Shown: positions 7,574 through 15,834, counted from the stretch's first letter. The stretch is DNA of 18,246 nucleotides from Candidatus Methanophagales archaeon (GCA_030617585.1 JAUWVD010000005.1:1-18246); one strand, 5' to 3'. Translations and numbers: made by a program. Notes: generated by a model not told the origin, from the sequence alone.

Positions 7574-8478
7574 GTGGTGGCCTACATCTTCAATACCGTC
7601 TACTCCTACAATACAGCCGATTAACCGCATTTACAGCTTGACAACAGAAGATAATGGATATATATACATCTGGGAACGGAAGACGAGAGAAAAGGATATG
7701 ACGTTGAAGCGGAGGTCATCTTTGGTATATTTGCAAATACGCCGTACTTTATCAATGCTGTTGAGCACACCAATCTACAAAGAATGGGTTATGTATTCCC
7801 CCCGAATCCTATTAAGGACCCAGATGAAATTGTACAATCCTGGATCCTAATTGATGAATACGGATATACATCTATGAAAGGTGGGGATAACGCAAATGCT
7901 GATTGGGGATTACCTATTTGGTATAACATTACACCTATTAGTAGGACTGAGAGAAAGCCCTGGCATATCGGTTCTGCGGCTTTTTCGAAGATGTTCCCAG
8001 AACATATCCTTCTTGGTGACAAATTTGGTGGCGGGATAATCTTCTCGCTGCCGGAAGGCAAATTCAGGTTTGATGATAGTTTAGGGGTATACGGCGATCA
8101 AATACCGGGCGAGTTTATCATAAATGTAGAAAAGCCCAAAAAGCCATTGCATTCACCGTAAATCCTGTAAACGAACTCCTTTTCTTCTATGATATTGAGG
8201 ACTTTAATACCTTTGATAGTTATGAGGATTTGATGGTGCGTACATGTGAGAAATACGGTTTGGTATATCCAAACGGAACGATCGATGCACACGATTGGAT
8301 GACAAAGAGATATGCGTATGTGATAACCCTGAAGGACAAGTGGTGTGATATAAATGCCGATCAGGTCTCAGATGAGATATGGACCTCAGCGGATCAGGGC
8401 ATTGCAGATTTTTACTCCTATCAGGAGATAATAAGTAAGACGATGGAAGAAACGTCGAGTAGAGCACTGGCGCAGTAG
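7574..8478 (+). pseudogene. Frameshifted hypothetical protein gene (about 300 codons over three frames)
   Basis: Protein-like sequence continues across successive frames. Reading frame a from 7574 gives VVAYIFNTVYSYNTAD. One base later, frame b from 7623 gives NRIYSLTTEDNGYIYIW. From about 7690 frame a resumes (GYDVEAEVIFGIFANTPYF) and runs to a stop at 8161. Near 8135-8145, in an A-rich tract, the sense reading moves to frame c (AIAFTVNPVNELLFFYDIED), which continues to 8478. Each segment ends in a stop only after the next frame has taken over, as expected of single-base indels in one ancestral gene. The start is uncertain. No family was recognised; aromatic-rich beta-type composition hints at an extracellular or structural protein. 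Indels in homopolymers could also be sequencing or assembly errors, in which case the gene is intact. Confidence 0.55.
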
Positions 8479-9052
8479 CCTTAAGCCATCGATATCAGTA
8501 TCAACCGTTTCCAGCTTCGTGTCTGTATAGATCCGCCATAGCCCTGTTTCCAGTGCCCCCTCTAAAATTCCGTACATCTGGTTTTCCCACAGTACGGCTT
8601 CAAGTTCAGGTGCCTCTAAGCTCGCAATGAGCCCTTCCCTGTACATCTGTCACAGACTTCGTCTAACCCAAGACTATCGGCTTCAAATGAACAGGTTTGA
8701 CCCACGCTTTGAGACTTTGGTTATGTTAACATCCCTATCCCAGCACTGAGTCTGGAAGATGTATACCCGCTGTCTCTCCTGAACCCAGAGGTCCTCGCTC
8801 CACCAGGTTTATCATCATCCTGGCTTCTCCGCTTATCGACCTCATCCGCCAGTCTGCAAACCTCCGTTCCATTTCCCTCTTCGTTTATAGGAACGGTCTT
8901 TGTCTTTATAGGGTCATCCTGACTGGTTCGCAGACCTTCCGAGCTTTCAGCCATTGGATCACTCCAACCACTGTCGGGTATAACTACCTTGCCAACTGAG
9001 AATTGCAATGGTGGGACTTCCACCCACAAGACCAACAGATAGCTTCGCTGCA
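8479..9052. other. Interval without a convincing intact gene, possible minus-strand gene relic
   Basis: These 574 bases lie between the frameshifted gene and the surface-protein gene, and look more GC-rich than their flanks. On the minus strand a frame opens with GTG overlapping the surface-protein stop (TAGTG at 9051-9055) and runs 110 codons to 8721. After that stop, the same frame gives QTCSFEADSLGLDEVCDRC (about 8700-8645). Another frame then gives GLIASLEAPELEAVLWENQM and LETGLWRIYTDTKLETVDTD (8635-8500). These pieces could be a decayed gene downstream of the surface protein, but no family is recognisable and chance is not excluded. No terminator hairpin or RNA was seen. Confidence 0.3.
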
Positions 9053-12000
9053 CTACCCCCCTCTCTTCTTAAATACTAAAATAGCTATTACTACCAATAT
9101 GACAATTATTACAACTATAACTCCCCATCCCACTGGTGGCTTTGGTGGCGGTGGTGTTGGTGTTGGTATCGGCGTTGGTACAGAAGTGGGAGATATTGGC
9201 GGCGTAGTTGGCGTGTGCGTTAACGTTGGTGTCGCAGTAAGTCGCAATGGCAGATTAGGGTCCAGAGGAAATAGGTCCTCGCCATCTTTAAAACCGTCTC
9301 CGTCAGTGTCCGGATTGTTTTGGTCTGTACCAAGAAATAACTCGCGGGAATCGGAGAGACCATCACCGTCAGAGTCCCTGGATAGGTGGCCTCGCTCACC
9401 ACTTCCACCGCCTCCATTTCCTCCATCTCTATACCCACCAGATATAGCAAAAACACAAAAATGTGTGATATTACACCAGACATAATTTTCCTCTGGGTTT
9501 ACGCCACTGATAGGTATCTCTTCCCATCTGGCAGTGCGTTTATTGTAATATCTGAGTTTTAATGTGCTCTCATCGATCGCACCAAGCTCGTTTTGGCCAT
9601 AGTATACTTTTATAATCCGCCAACCTGCGCTATCATTCAAATTAGCACTGACGTTGGCAGATACATAACCGCCTACATTATTAGTTAACTCAGGAATACC
9701 ATTTGGAGGGACAGAGGATTTTTGAACGCACATAGACCCAGCGAAATAATCTTTCTTTGCACTAATATTAAAACGGATACTGGAATTTGTGGCATTTATC
9801 TCAAGGGTTTTATTTATTATACCTACGAGATTGCTATCTCTATGATCTGATCCATATATGAGATCATAAATACGCGTTTTGTTGTTTATTTCATATCTTA
9901 TCTCGTTTAGGGTTATGTTACCTCTAACGATATCTCCACTGAAGACAACAGCATCCTCCACTATAACGTCATCTAAAGATGTACTAACTACTTCACTATT
10001 AGTGATTACTGAGCACGTTATGTTCGAGTCCAAAATGATTGAGTTAATGATTGCAGATCTAGTTATATTTGAGTTATTTATTGAAGAATTTATTAACGCA
10101 GCGTTAGTTATTGTGCTGTTTTTTGGCTCTGTATCAACCGCACCCTGAACGATTGTCCGAGTTTCAATAGCATCTTTCACGGTATTATCATGCCTTGAGA
10201 TGATCTCTACTTTCGCTCTATATATTCCCGGCTCTTTATCACTAACATTCAGTTCTATCGTACTAACCTTCAGTTCAACATTCAGTTCTCTCGTACTAAA
10301 ATTCGTTTCTCTCGTCTCGAATGTAAGTGTCGAAAAGATATGCGCTGAATTTTCGCCTGCATTAAGAGTAACAAAATCATTATCTAAACGTAATACTTCT
10401 GGATTATCAAAGCTCGAGACTTCTAAATCGAATGTATCGGGCATATTACCAAGATTTTCTACTATTATATTATACGTTGCATTTGTTGCTGGTTCAACAG
10501 CTTGCAAAGAACGGGTAAGCGTCTCTGGAACATACAACCTAACACCGCGGATTATATCCTCCTGTGTGTACCACGTATTATTAGTAATGTTATTGCCTGT
10601 GGAGTTATAGAGAAAGACTTCAAAATAGTAGTTCGATTCTGCAGCATTATTGATTATCTCATTCCCATTTGATGAATATACCGAGATCCCGAAGTAACTG
10701 GAGGATACAATATTGTTGGATATTTTGTTTAATCGTGAATTCAACAAATAAATACCTTCGTAGGTATTATTACGTGCAGAATTGTTAACTACTAGATTAT
10801 TAGTAGAATTTATCAAAGAGAAGCCGGCGATTTCGTTCGATTCTGCACTGTTATTTATCAATCGTATCTCGCTTGATTCATTTAGCCCAATACCCCGTTC
10901 ATTTAAATTGGCAGTGTTATCGCAGATTGAGTTGTTGATGGAGTTAAGCACAAAAATACCAAATAAATCGCTTTTCGATACGTTGTTATTGGTTATAGCG
11001 TTTGTGTACTGTAGATCAGCTAACCAGATGCCGTAAGAATTACTAAGACTTACCGTGTTATTCACGATCTGATTATTGCTGATGTCAGCCCCCTTAATGC
11101 TTAAACCTATTAGATTTGAATATAGCTTGTTATTAGATATTATATTGCTGTCACATGAACGAAACAGTGCAATACCAATTGCATTATTGAAAGAAACAGA
11201 GTTGTTAGTTATAGTATTGTGGCTAGCAGAATCATTTAGTTGAATTCCCGAGTATTTGTTGAAACATACAGTGTTATTTGTTATCGTATTATTGCTCGGT
11301 GATCCGGGAAAGATACTCTGCAACAAGCTAATGCCTGTACCGCCATTTGAATTGGCGACATTGTTGTTTATTTTGTTGTTGCTGCTAATGCCCCGTAACT
11401 CGATACCGCTATACCACTGCGTGTAACTAAAAGTGTTATTTACTATTATGTTGCCACTCGAGTTAATAATGAACAAGCCCCCATGGTAATTATAAGTGGC
11501 CGAATTCTTGACTATAACGTTGTTATCGCTTCTACCATCTAAGCCCCATATGCTAATTCCGTCATAATTGCGGTCAAAAGAGTTATTGGCTATGGTATTA
11601 AAACTTCCGCCACCGAACGGATAAAATATTAGCCCGATCTTATTATCAGTCGCATTGTTGCCCTCTATCGTGTTATTATCGCTTGAAAAAAGGAGTGCCA
11701 AGCCCGCATATCTATTAGAATTTGCAGTGTTATTTATTATCTTATTCTCTCGTGAGCCCGATAACGCAATACCAATAAAATTAGAAGTCGCATTGTTATC
11801 TGTTATCCTATTGTTGGATGAAGAGATGAGAATACCCGCTTTTTTATCACCCTTAGCGCCTTTTATTGTGAATCCGCTCAATTTCACCGACTCGGCAGTT
11901 ATAGTAAAGACGTGATCTTTCGAGTCATTAGCCTGAACAATCGTATCCACGTGATTTCCGGAAGTAGCGCGTATAGTTACTGATTTGTTCACTTTCACGT

Positions 12001-13093
12001 TTTCCCTATACGTTCCGGGATCTACTACGATTGTATGGCCATCGGTTGTATTGGAATCATAAATCGCAGCGTGAATAGAATAAAAGCCCTTGGACGTGTT
12101 CAGGTTGTGGACAGTAGGCATAGGTATGGCTATCACTTTGCTCGTTGAACTTATGGCACTGGAGTTATCGGTCACCGTTAATGTTACTGTATAATTACCC
12201 GTTGAGCGAAAAAAATGAGTTATTATACTTTCCGCCGTGCTTGTGATGTTTCCGTCGCCAAAGTCCCAATGGTACAATATGATAGCACCATCCGGGTCAT
12301 AGCACGAAGAGGCATCGAAGGTGACTCTTTTCTTCACTTCCGGTTCCAAAGGTGAGACGGTAAAATCGATAATCGGCAGTGCGTTCTCCATGACATAAAA
12401 CGTGAAAGATCGAATCAGCGGGTAGCTGTCGTTTTCACACCTGCCGCCTCCGTCCCAGAAGGGATAGCCCGAGGCTACTTCGTATTTTCCTGGACTCAAT
12501 CCCTTATAAAAGCTGTAGGGCTCGTCACCAATCCCATCGTTGAGAGTGTGTGCACCACAGCAGTCACGCCAGTAATTGCCGATATAGCCTATGTATTGAC
12601 TGCCGTTGTAGGCATATGTTATCATTGATGATGAATTCCTGATGTCGCTCGAGCCCATAGTGTGGACGTCATGAATGCTGTTATTCACGATAATATTCCC
12701 GTTGGATTCCTCTTTTATCCCCGCATCGCCGTGATAGTGACCATTTCCGGTAGCCAAAAAACCGTCAACGGTGCAACTGTCTGCTTTTATTGTTAGTGCG
12801 TTTCCCGAGCCTCCGGCATCTACGATTGTTACATTTGCACCGTCCCTTGAATAAATAGTCAATCGCTTGTCCAGGACAACAGATTCATTGTACGTCCCGT
12901 CCCACACTTCGAGAGATGTGACCGATGATTCATCGCTCAGAATATCATCGCTTATAATGCTCCATACGCCATCTGTCGTATTACCGGCTGCTACATTCTC
13001 GTCTATCGCACCAGTAAAAGGCACGAGTACCAAAGCCAGTATTACGATCATCTGCGATACACATAGAAGAATTCCTTTTGCTGCGGCTTTCAT
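9053..13093 (-). CDS. Large secreted, membrane-anchored NosD-type beta-helix/PKD surface protein
   Basis: This 1346-residue protein is a cell-surface candidate. A Sec signal peptide covers 1-29. A short NosD-like segment (55-226) contains GNYWRDCCGAHTLNDGIGD and DSYPLI. A PKD domain (about 240-325) has the hallmark HWDFGDG (275-281). A long right-handed parallel beta-helix (about 330-850) is built from coils of roughly 23 residues patterned on NNTIxNN...N..GI.L..S. A CARDB/NEW3-like beta-sandwich (855-985) follows, then 14 pentapeptide-like repeats (992-1061). Residues 1075-1220 form an unassigned beta-rich region. Calcium-binding TSP3 repeats (DSDGDGLSD, DTDGDGFKDGED, 1240-1275) precede a Pro/Thr linker (1285-1321), a TM helix (about 1322-1341) and KKRGG. 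Asn/Ser/Thr richness gives many N-glycosylation sequons. The anchor is an ordinary TM tail, not a PGF sorting signal. Ligand and role are unknown; adhesion or polysaccharide binding is inferred. Confidence 0.9.
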   Translation of the reverse strand: MKAAAKGILLCVSQMIVILALVLVPFTGAIDENVAAGNTTDGVWSIISDDILSDESSVTSLEVWDGTYNESVVLDKRLTIYSRDGANVTIVDAGGSGNALTIKADSCTVDGFLATGNGHYHGDAGIKEESNGNIIVNNSIHDVHTMGSSDIRNSSSMITYAYNGSQYIGYIGNYWRDCCGAHTLNDGIGDEPYSFYKGLSPGKYEVASGYPFWDGGGRCENDSYPLIRSFTFYVMENALPIIDFTVSPLEPEVKKRVTFDASSCYDPDGAIILYHWDFGDGNITSTAESIITHFFRSTGNYTVTLTVTDNSSAISSTSKVIAIPMPTVHNLNTSKGFYSIHAAIYDSNTTDGHTIVVDPGTYRENVKVNKSVTIRATSGNHVDTIVQANDSKDHVFTITAESVKLSGFTIKGAKGDKKAGILISSSNNRITDNNATSNFIGIALSGSRENKIINNTANSNRYAGLALLFSSDNNTIEGNNATDNKIGLIFYPFGGGSFNTIANNSFDRNYDGISIWGLDGRSDNNVIVKNSATYNYHGGLFIINSSGNIIVNNTFSYTQWYSGIELRGISSNNKINNNVANSNGGTGISLLQSIFPGSPSNNTITNNTVCFNKYSGIQLNDSASHNTITNNSVSFNNAIGIALFRSCDSNIISNNKLYSNLIGLSIKGADISNNQIVNNTVSLSNSYGIWLADLQYTNAITNNNVSKSDLFGIFVLNSINNSICDNTANLNERGIGLNESSEIRLINNSAESNEIAGFSLINSTNNLVVNNSARNNTYEGIYLLNSRLNKISNNIVSSSYFGISVYSSNGNEIINNAAESNYYFEVFLYNSTGNNITNNTWYTQEDIIRGVRLYVPETLTRSLQAVEPATNATYNIIVENLGNMPDTFDLEVSSFDNPEVLRLDNDFVTLNAGENSAHIFSTLTFETRETNFSTRELNVELKVSTIELNVSDKEPGIYRAKVEIISRHDNTVKDAIETRTIVQGAVDTEPKNSTITNAALINSSINNSNITRSAIINSIILDSNITCSVITNSEVVSTSLDDVIVEDAVVFSGDIVRGNITLNEIRYEINNKTRIYDLIYGSDHRDSNLVGIINKTLEINATNSSIRFNISAKKDYFAGSMCVQKSSVPPNGIPELTNNVGGYVSANVSANLNDSAGWRIIKVYYGQNELGAIDESTLKLRYYNKRTARWEEIPISGVNPEENYVWCNITHFCVFAISGGYRDGGNGGGGSGERGHLSRDSDGDGLSDSRELFLGTDQNNPDTDGDGFKDGEDLFPLDPNLPLRLTATPTLTHTPTTPPISPTSVPTPIPTPTPPPPKPPVGWGVIVVIIVILVVIAILVFKKRGG

Positions 13094-13205
13094 CTCTCAT
13101 TATCAACTCTACACTTAATAACATCCAGAATATGCACTAATTTCAAACTGCAAAATACGAGAGAAAAATAGGTTTACTTATGCTTATGACATCTACAGGG
13201 TAAAC

Positions 13206-13679
13206 ATGCCGATAAGGATCAAATACATCCGCGTTTTCATTGGTCTCCTCTTAGTTGCCCTCTTGTTGTGCCTGTGTACCTACCATTACACCAACTTTGA
13301 AGAGCACTTAGAATATCCAGCTACGAAATTGATTCAACAAGATCCCGAATTTTACGATGGGTGGACCATCGCCAACGGCGGTACAGTTACAGAGGTAGGA
13401 GAGTCATCCTTTGTGATTATGTCTATGGATAGAGATATACGATTCAATTTTGTGATTGACACAAAAGAGGAGGTATGCCCGGGAGACGTGGTTGAAGTTT
13501 TAGGTATATTCCGATCACCAAACAGGATCTTGCCAGATAAGATGATTGTTACCCCAGCTCAAAGTCTGAAGATGGTATATGTTCGATCGCTAATAGGATT
13601 GCTCATATTGGTAATAGCCTTTTTCAGAAGCTGGAAGTTCGATTGCAAGCGAATGGCATTCATACCAAGGAGGAATTGA
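13206..13679 (+). CDS. Two-TM membrane protein with OB-like extracytoplasmic domain
   Basis: This 157-residue protein has an N-terminal hydrophobic segment (about 8-28) and a second near the C-terminus (about 125-141). Between them, GGTVTEVGESSFVI, VCPGDVVEVLGIFRS and ILPDKMIVTP (57-117) have the strand and GD-turn pattern of an OB-like beta-barrel. Both ends are basic, so the barrel probably faces outside and the termini inside. I do not recognise a named family. The ATG follows AGGGT at short spacing and lies 112 bases from the divergent surface-protein gene. Its 3' end carries the AAGGAGG that precedes the next gene, which begins 8 bases after this stop, so the two are likely an operon. 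Confidence 0.7.
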   Translation: MPIRIKYIRVFIGLLLVALLLCLCTYHYTNFEEHLEYPATKLIQQDPEFYDGWTIANGGTVTEVGESSFVIMSMDRDIRFNFVIDTKEEVCPGDVVEVLGIFRSPNRILPDKMIVTPAQSLKMVYVRSLIGLLILVIAFFRSWKFDCKRMAFIPRRN

Positions 13680-13687
13680 ATAAATCT

Positions 13688-14170
13688 ATGGTCGATTGGC
13701 TGTCTCATGTCCTACTCGCGTGGATCATCTGTCAGATACTGTCGGTGAAGTTCAAATTCTTTGGTGGTAGGAATACAGCGATAGTCATGGTAGGTGCACT
13801 CATCCCGGACATCATAAAAGTGGGTCTGCTATTTCGATGGATAAATATAGACATCTGGGACTTTATTGTACCGTTACATACGCCTGTAGGTGCAGTCATA
13901 TCTGCCGCGGTAATCGCGCTGTTCTTTGAAGAGCAGATGAACGCTTTTAAGCTCCTCTTATTCGGGATGGCAACACACTTCTTATTTGATCTACCGCTCG
14001 CCCATCTAAGTGGCGGAATGCTGATGCTATTTCCATTCCATTGGGGGCGGTATCAGGTATATATAATCCCTACTGACGATTGCATCGTACCAATTCTGGC
14101 TTCTGTGGTGGCCATTGTGATCTATATAGTTAAGTCCCGCGTAACAGCCAAAAATTCCGTGGACTCATAA
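13688..14170 (+). CDS. YdjM/DUF457-like membrane-bound metal-dependent hydrolase family protein
   Basis: This 160-residue integral membrane protein has the family signs: MVDWLSHVLLAW at the N-terminus with His7, the IPD turn (P40, D41), HTP (His64) and HFLFDLPLAH (His97, Asp101). The polar residues inside hydrophobic segments are the presumed metal ligands. Several TM segments are visible, the last near 138-152. The biochemical function of these proteins is poorly established; 'hydrolase' is a family label, not shown here. The frame is open from 13643, but ATG 13688 is chosen because it yields the conserved N-terminus. AAGGAGG (13668-13674) precedes it at about 13 bases, slightly long spacing. 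It follows the OB-like membrane protein directly. Confidence 0.72.
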   Translation: MVDWLSHVLLAWIICQILSVKFKFFGGRNTAIVMVGALIPDIIKVGLLFRWINIDIWDFIVPLHTPVGAVISAAVIALFFEEQMNAFKLLLFGMATHFLFDLPLAHLSGGMLMLFPFHWGRYQVYIIPTDDCIVPILASVVAIVIYIVKSRVTAKNSVDS

Positions 14171-14219
14171 ATCCATCACGCCAATCCGACATTTAATAAT
14201 GGTTATTTGTTTAGCAACG

Positions 14220-14340
14220 CACAAGATTACACAGATTTTCACGAGAGAACAATAATAGTAATCATGTTTAAATAAACTAGTGGCTATCCCATCCCTATTA
14301 ACCTTAATTTCTTGTGTTAATCTTGTGGAATCTCGTGGTT
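14220..14340. repeat. Inverted pair of 10-nt-periodic intergenic elements
   Basis: The right arm (14311-14340) is three consecutive 10-mers: CTTGTGTTAA, TCTTGTGGAA, TCTCGTGGTT. The left arm (14220-14247) carries the same kind of units in reverse orientation (reverse complement contains TCTCGTGAAAA, TCTGTGTAA, TCTTGTG). CACAAGATTA at 14220-14229 is the exact reverse complement of 14318-14327. Together they bracket about 90 bases in the 247-base gap between the DUF457-like gene and hom. Within or beside them I see no ORF. Function is unknown; a small non-autonomous element or a folded RNA/DNA structure is possible. Confidence 0.6.
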
Positions 14341-14372
14341 TTTAAGATTCGCTCTACAAATACAATAATAGA

Positions 14373-14381
14373 TTTATATAA
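14373..14381 (+). promoter_or_regulatory. TATA-like box of the homoserine dehydrogenase gene
   Basis: TTTATATAA lies about 37-45 bases before the ATG at 14418. Transcription starting about 25 bases downstream (near 14402) would leave a short leader that includes the AGGTG Shine-Dalgarno at 14407-14411. The inverted periodic element ends about 32 bases upstream. Confidence 0.5.
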
Positions 14382-14417
14382 CATTCTGACTATTCAAGTG
14401 TTTAGCAGGTGCATGAA

Positions 14418-15419
14418 ATGAGCAGGAAACAAGAGACGGTAAGGGTCACGATAATTGGATTTGGATATGTGGGACGCGGCGTGGCAGAAGTGATAAAACG
14501 GAAACACGATGCGATAGCAAGAAAACACGGCATAGACCTAAAAATTGTCGGCATAGCGGACTTGAAAGGCAGTATTGTGAATGAGAACGGACTGAGAGAG
14601 GAAGAGATAATGAACCTCAGAACAGGCAAAGACCTAAAAGAAGTCTCAAGTCTGGATGTAATAAAAGAGGTAGAGCATGATGTTATGGTGGAAACGACAC
14701 CAACTAATGTCGATAATGGCGAGCCGGGATTAACTCATGTACTTACTGCATTAGAGTCAGACCGGCATGTAGTAACCTCAAATAAAGGGCCAATAGCATT
14801 AGAGTATAAGAGGGTTACGGAACTCGCAGCGAAGCGGGGTAAAGAGCTAAGATTTGAAGCTTCGGTAGGCGGAGCAATGCCAATAATCTCACTGGTGAGG
14901 GAGAATCTCGCGGGCAATGGGGTTATATCAATAGAGGGCATTTTGAATGGCACTTGCAACTATATTCTAACGCGGATGGCAGAGGAGAAGCTGCCTTACG
15001 AGCATGTGTTAAAGGAGGCGCAGGAGCTAGGAATCGCAGAGGCGGATCCATCCAAAGATATAGAAGGAATAGATACTGCCGTGAAACTAGTCATCTTAGC
15101 TAATTCCATCTTTGATATGAACGCAGCCTATAAAGAGGTTGAAGTGACAGGGATTACCGAGATAACCCCGGAGGCTTTGAAACTGGCAGATGACGAGGGC
15201 TATGTGATAAAATTAATAGGCGAAGTAGACAATGACGGCAGCCTGAAAGTTGCGCCCCGGTTAGTAGCGAAAGGGAATCCACTTAACGTCGGTGGTACAT
15301 TAAACGTTGCAACGATAAAAACAGACTTAGCTGGCGAAATCACAGTCATTGGTAAAGGTGCGGGTCCTATCGAAGCGGCAAGTGCTATCCTCTCTGATAT
15401 AATAGGTATTTACAGATGA
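14418..15419 (+). CDS. hom: Homoserine dehydrogenase
   Basis: The enzyme reduces aspartate 4-semialdehyde to homoserine with NAD(P)H, the branch point to threonine and methionine. This 333-residue protein has an N-terminal Rossmann fold (IIGFGYVGRGVAE, 12-24), SNKGPIA (121-127), SVGGAMPII (149-157), GILNGTCNYIL (164-174) and the catalytic block EADPSKDIEGIDTAVKL, in which D209 and K213 match the catalytic Asp and Lys of yeast homoserine dehydrogenase. It is the short form, without aspartokinase fusion or a C-terminal ACT domain, so no feedback regulation is visible. A GTG at 14409 would add three residues; ATG 14418 is chosen because AGGTG (14407-14411) precedes it at ideal spacing. It appears to be a single-gene unit. 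Confidence 0.95.
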   Translation: MSRKQETVRVTIIGFGYVGRGVAEVIKRKHDAIARKHGIDLKIVGIADLKGSIVNENGLREEEIMNLRTGKDLKEVSSLDVIKEVEHDVMVETTPTNVDNGEPGLTHVLTALESDRHVVTSNKGPIALEYKRVTELAAKRGKELRFEASVGGAMPIISLVRENLAGNGVISIEGILNGTCNYILTRMAEEKLPYEHVLKEAQELGIAEADPSKDIEGIDTAVKLVILANSIFDMNAAYKEVEVTGITEITPEALKLADDEGYVIKLIGEVDNDGSLKVAPRLVAKGNPLNVGGTLNVATIKTDLAGEITVIGKGAGPIEAASAILSDIIGIYR

Positions 15420-15454
15420 GGTATGTGCAGATTGTTATTTTGAAACGTCATGTA

Positions 15455-15472
15455 TTGGTAACTTTTTACCAA
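15455..15472 (+). terminator. Hairpin downstream of hom
   Basis: TTGGTAA and TTACCAA form a perfect 7-bp stem with a CTTT loop, 36 bases after the hom stop codon. It could end or stabilise the hom mRNA. It is immediately followed by the 9-nt-periodic repeat, so it may instead be part of that element. There is no T-tract after the stem. Confidence 0.4.
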
Positions 15473-15473
15473 C

Positions 15474-15507
15474 CTCTGCGCTCTCTGTGAACTCTGTGGT
15501 TAATCGG
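15474..15507 (+). repeat. 9-nt-periodic CTCTGTG-type intergenic element
   Basis: Three abutting 9-mers, CTCTGCGCT, CTCTGTGAA and CTCTGTGGT, are followed by TAATCGG. The same layout recurs at 16857-16893 and, with 10-nt units, at 14311-14340. It sits between hom and the convergent YwbE-family gene and encodes nothing evident. Confidence 0.6.
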
Positions 15508-15513
15508 ACATTG

Positions 15514-15714
15514 TCAAGCTATTTCTAAAATATCTTTCACTCTGCCGATTTCACCACTTTCAAGACGAACTTTAATCCCATGTGGATGTGTCCGAGAATT
15601 CGTTAGTATGCGTTGGACAACACCTGTTGTAACTTTACCGGTTTTTTGGTCCTTTTTTAATACTATTGCAACATGTAACCCCAAAGTAATATTAGCTCGA
15701 ATAGTTCCATCCAT
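15514..15714 (-). CDS. YwbE-family protein (DUF2196)
   Basis: This 66-residue protein matches the whole length of the small YwbE family: RANITLGLHVAIVLKKDQ (6-23), TGKVTTGVVQRILTNS (25-40), HPHGIKVRLESGEIGRV (43-59). The fold is probably a small KOW/SH3-like beta-barrel. The family is widespread in bacteria and archaea, and no molecular function is established that I can cite. The ATG at 15714 is preceded by AGGAGA with about 8 bases spacing, a good ribosome binding site. It is convergent with hom. The next minus-strand gene upstream ends 120 bases away, so the two may or may not be co-transcribed. Confidence 0.88.
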   Translation of the reverse strand: MDGTIRANITLGLHVAIVLKKDQKTGKVTTGVVQRILTNSRTHPHGIKVRLESGEIGRVKDILEIA

Positions 15715-15834
15715 ATTTAAGTTCTCCTATGGATTAGATCGTGGGTGAAATTTTGTAAAACTCCGGTATATCTAAACGTATTTCGCATATTCTTCCCTTT
15801 TCGCTGAACTTGTTCACTCATTTTTGCAATCCCC

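Noticed and set aside
7524..7850. A 108-codon plus-strand ORF as an intact gene
   Set aside because: Only a short middle part looks protein-like; its start overlaps the tail-anchored gene and its end is out of frame with the clear coding signal. It is treated as one segment of the frameshifted gene.
8721..9053. Minus-strand 110-codon ORF as a real gene downstream of the surface protein
   Set aside because: Polar low-information composition, GTG start and no recognisable domain; the one-base overlap alone is not enough. It is mentioned only as a possible relic.
9003..9485. A 160-codon plus-strand frame with Gly/Val and Pro/Ser runs
   Set aside because: It is antisense to the Pro/Thr stalk and calcium repeats of the surface protein; the low complexity mirrors that coding sequence.
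9150..11900. Repetitive DNA in the surface-protein gene as a CRISPR array or tandem repeat
   Set aside because: The periodicity comes from degenerate protein repeats of the beta-helix; no exact direct repeats with uniform spacers are present.
9053..13093. PGF-CTERM/archaeosortase-type sorting signal at the surface-protein C-terminus
   Set aside because: The tail is a Pro/Thr linker, TM helix and KKRGG without a PGF motif, so an ordinary membrane anchor is the better reading.
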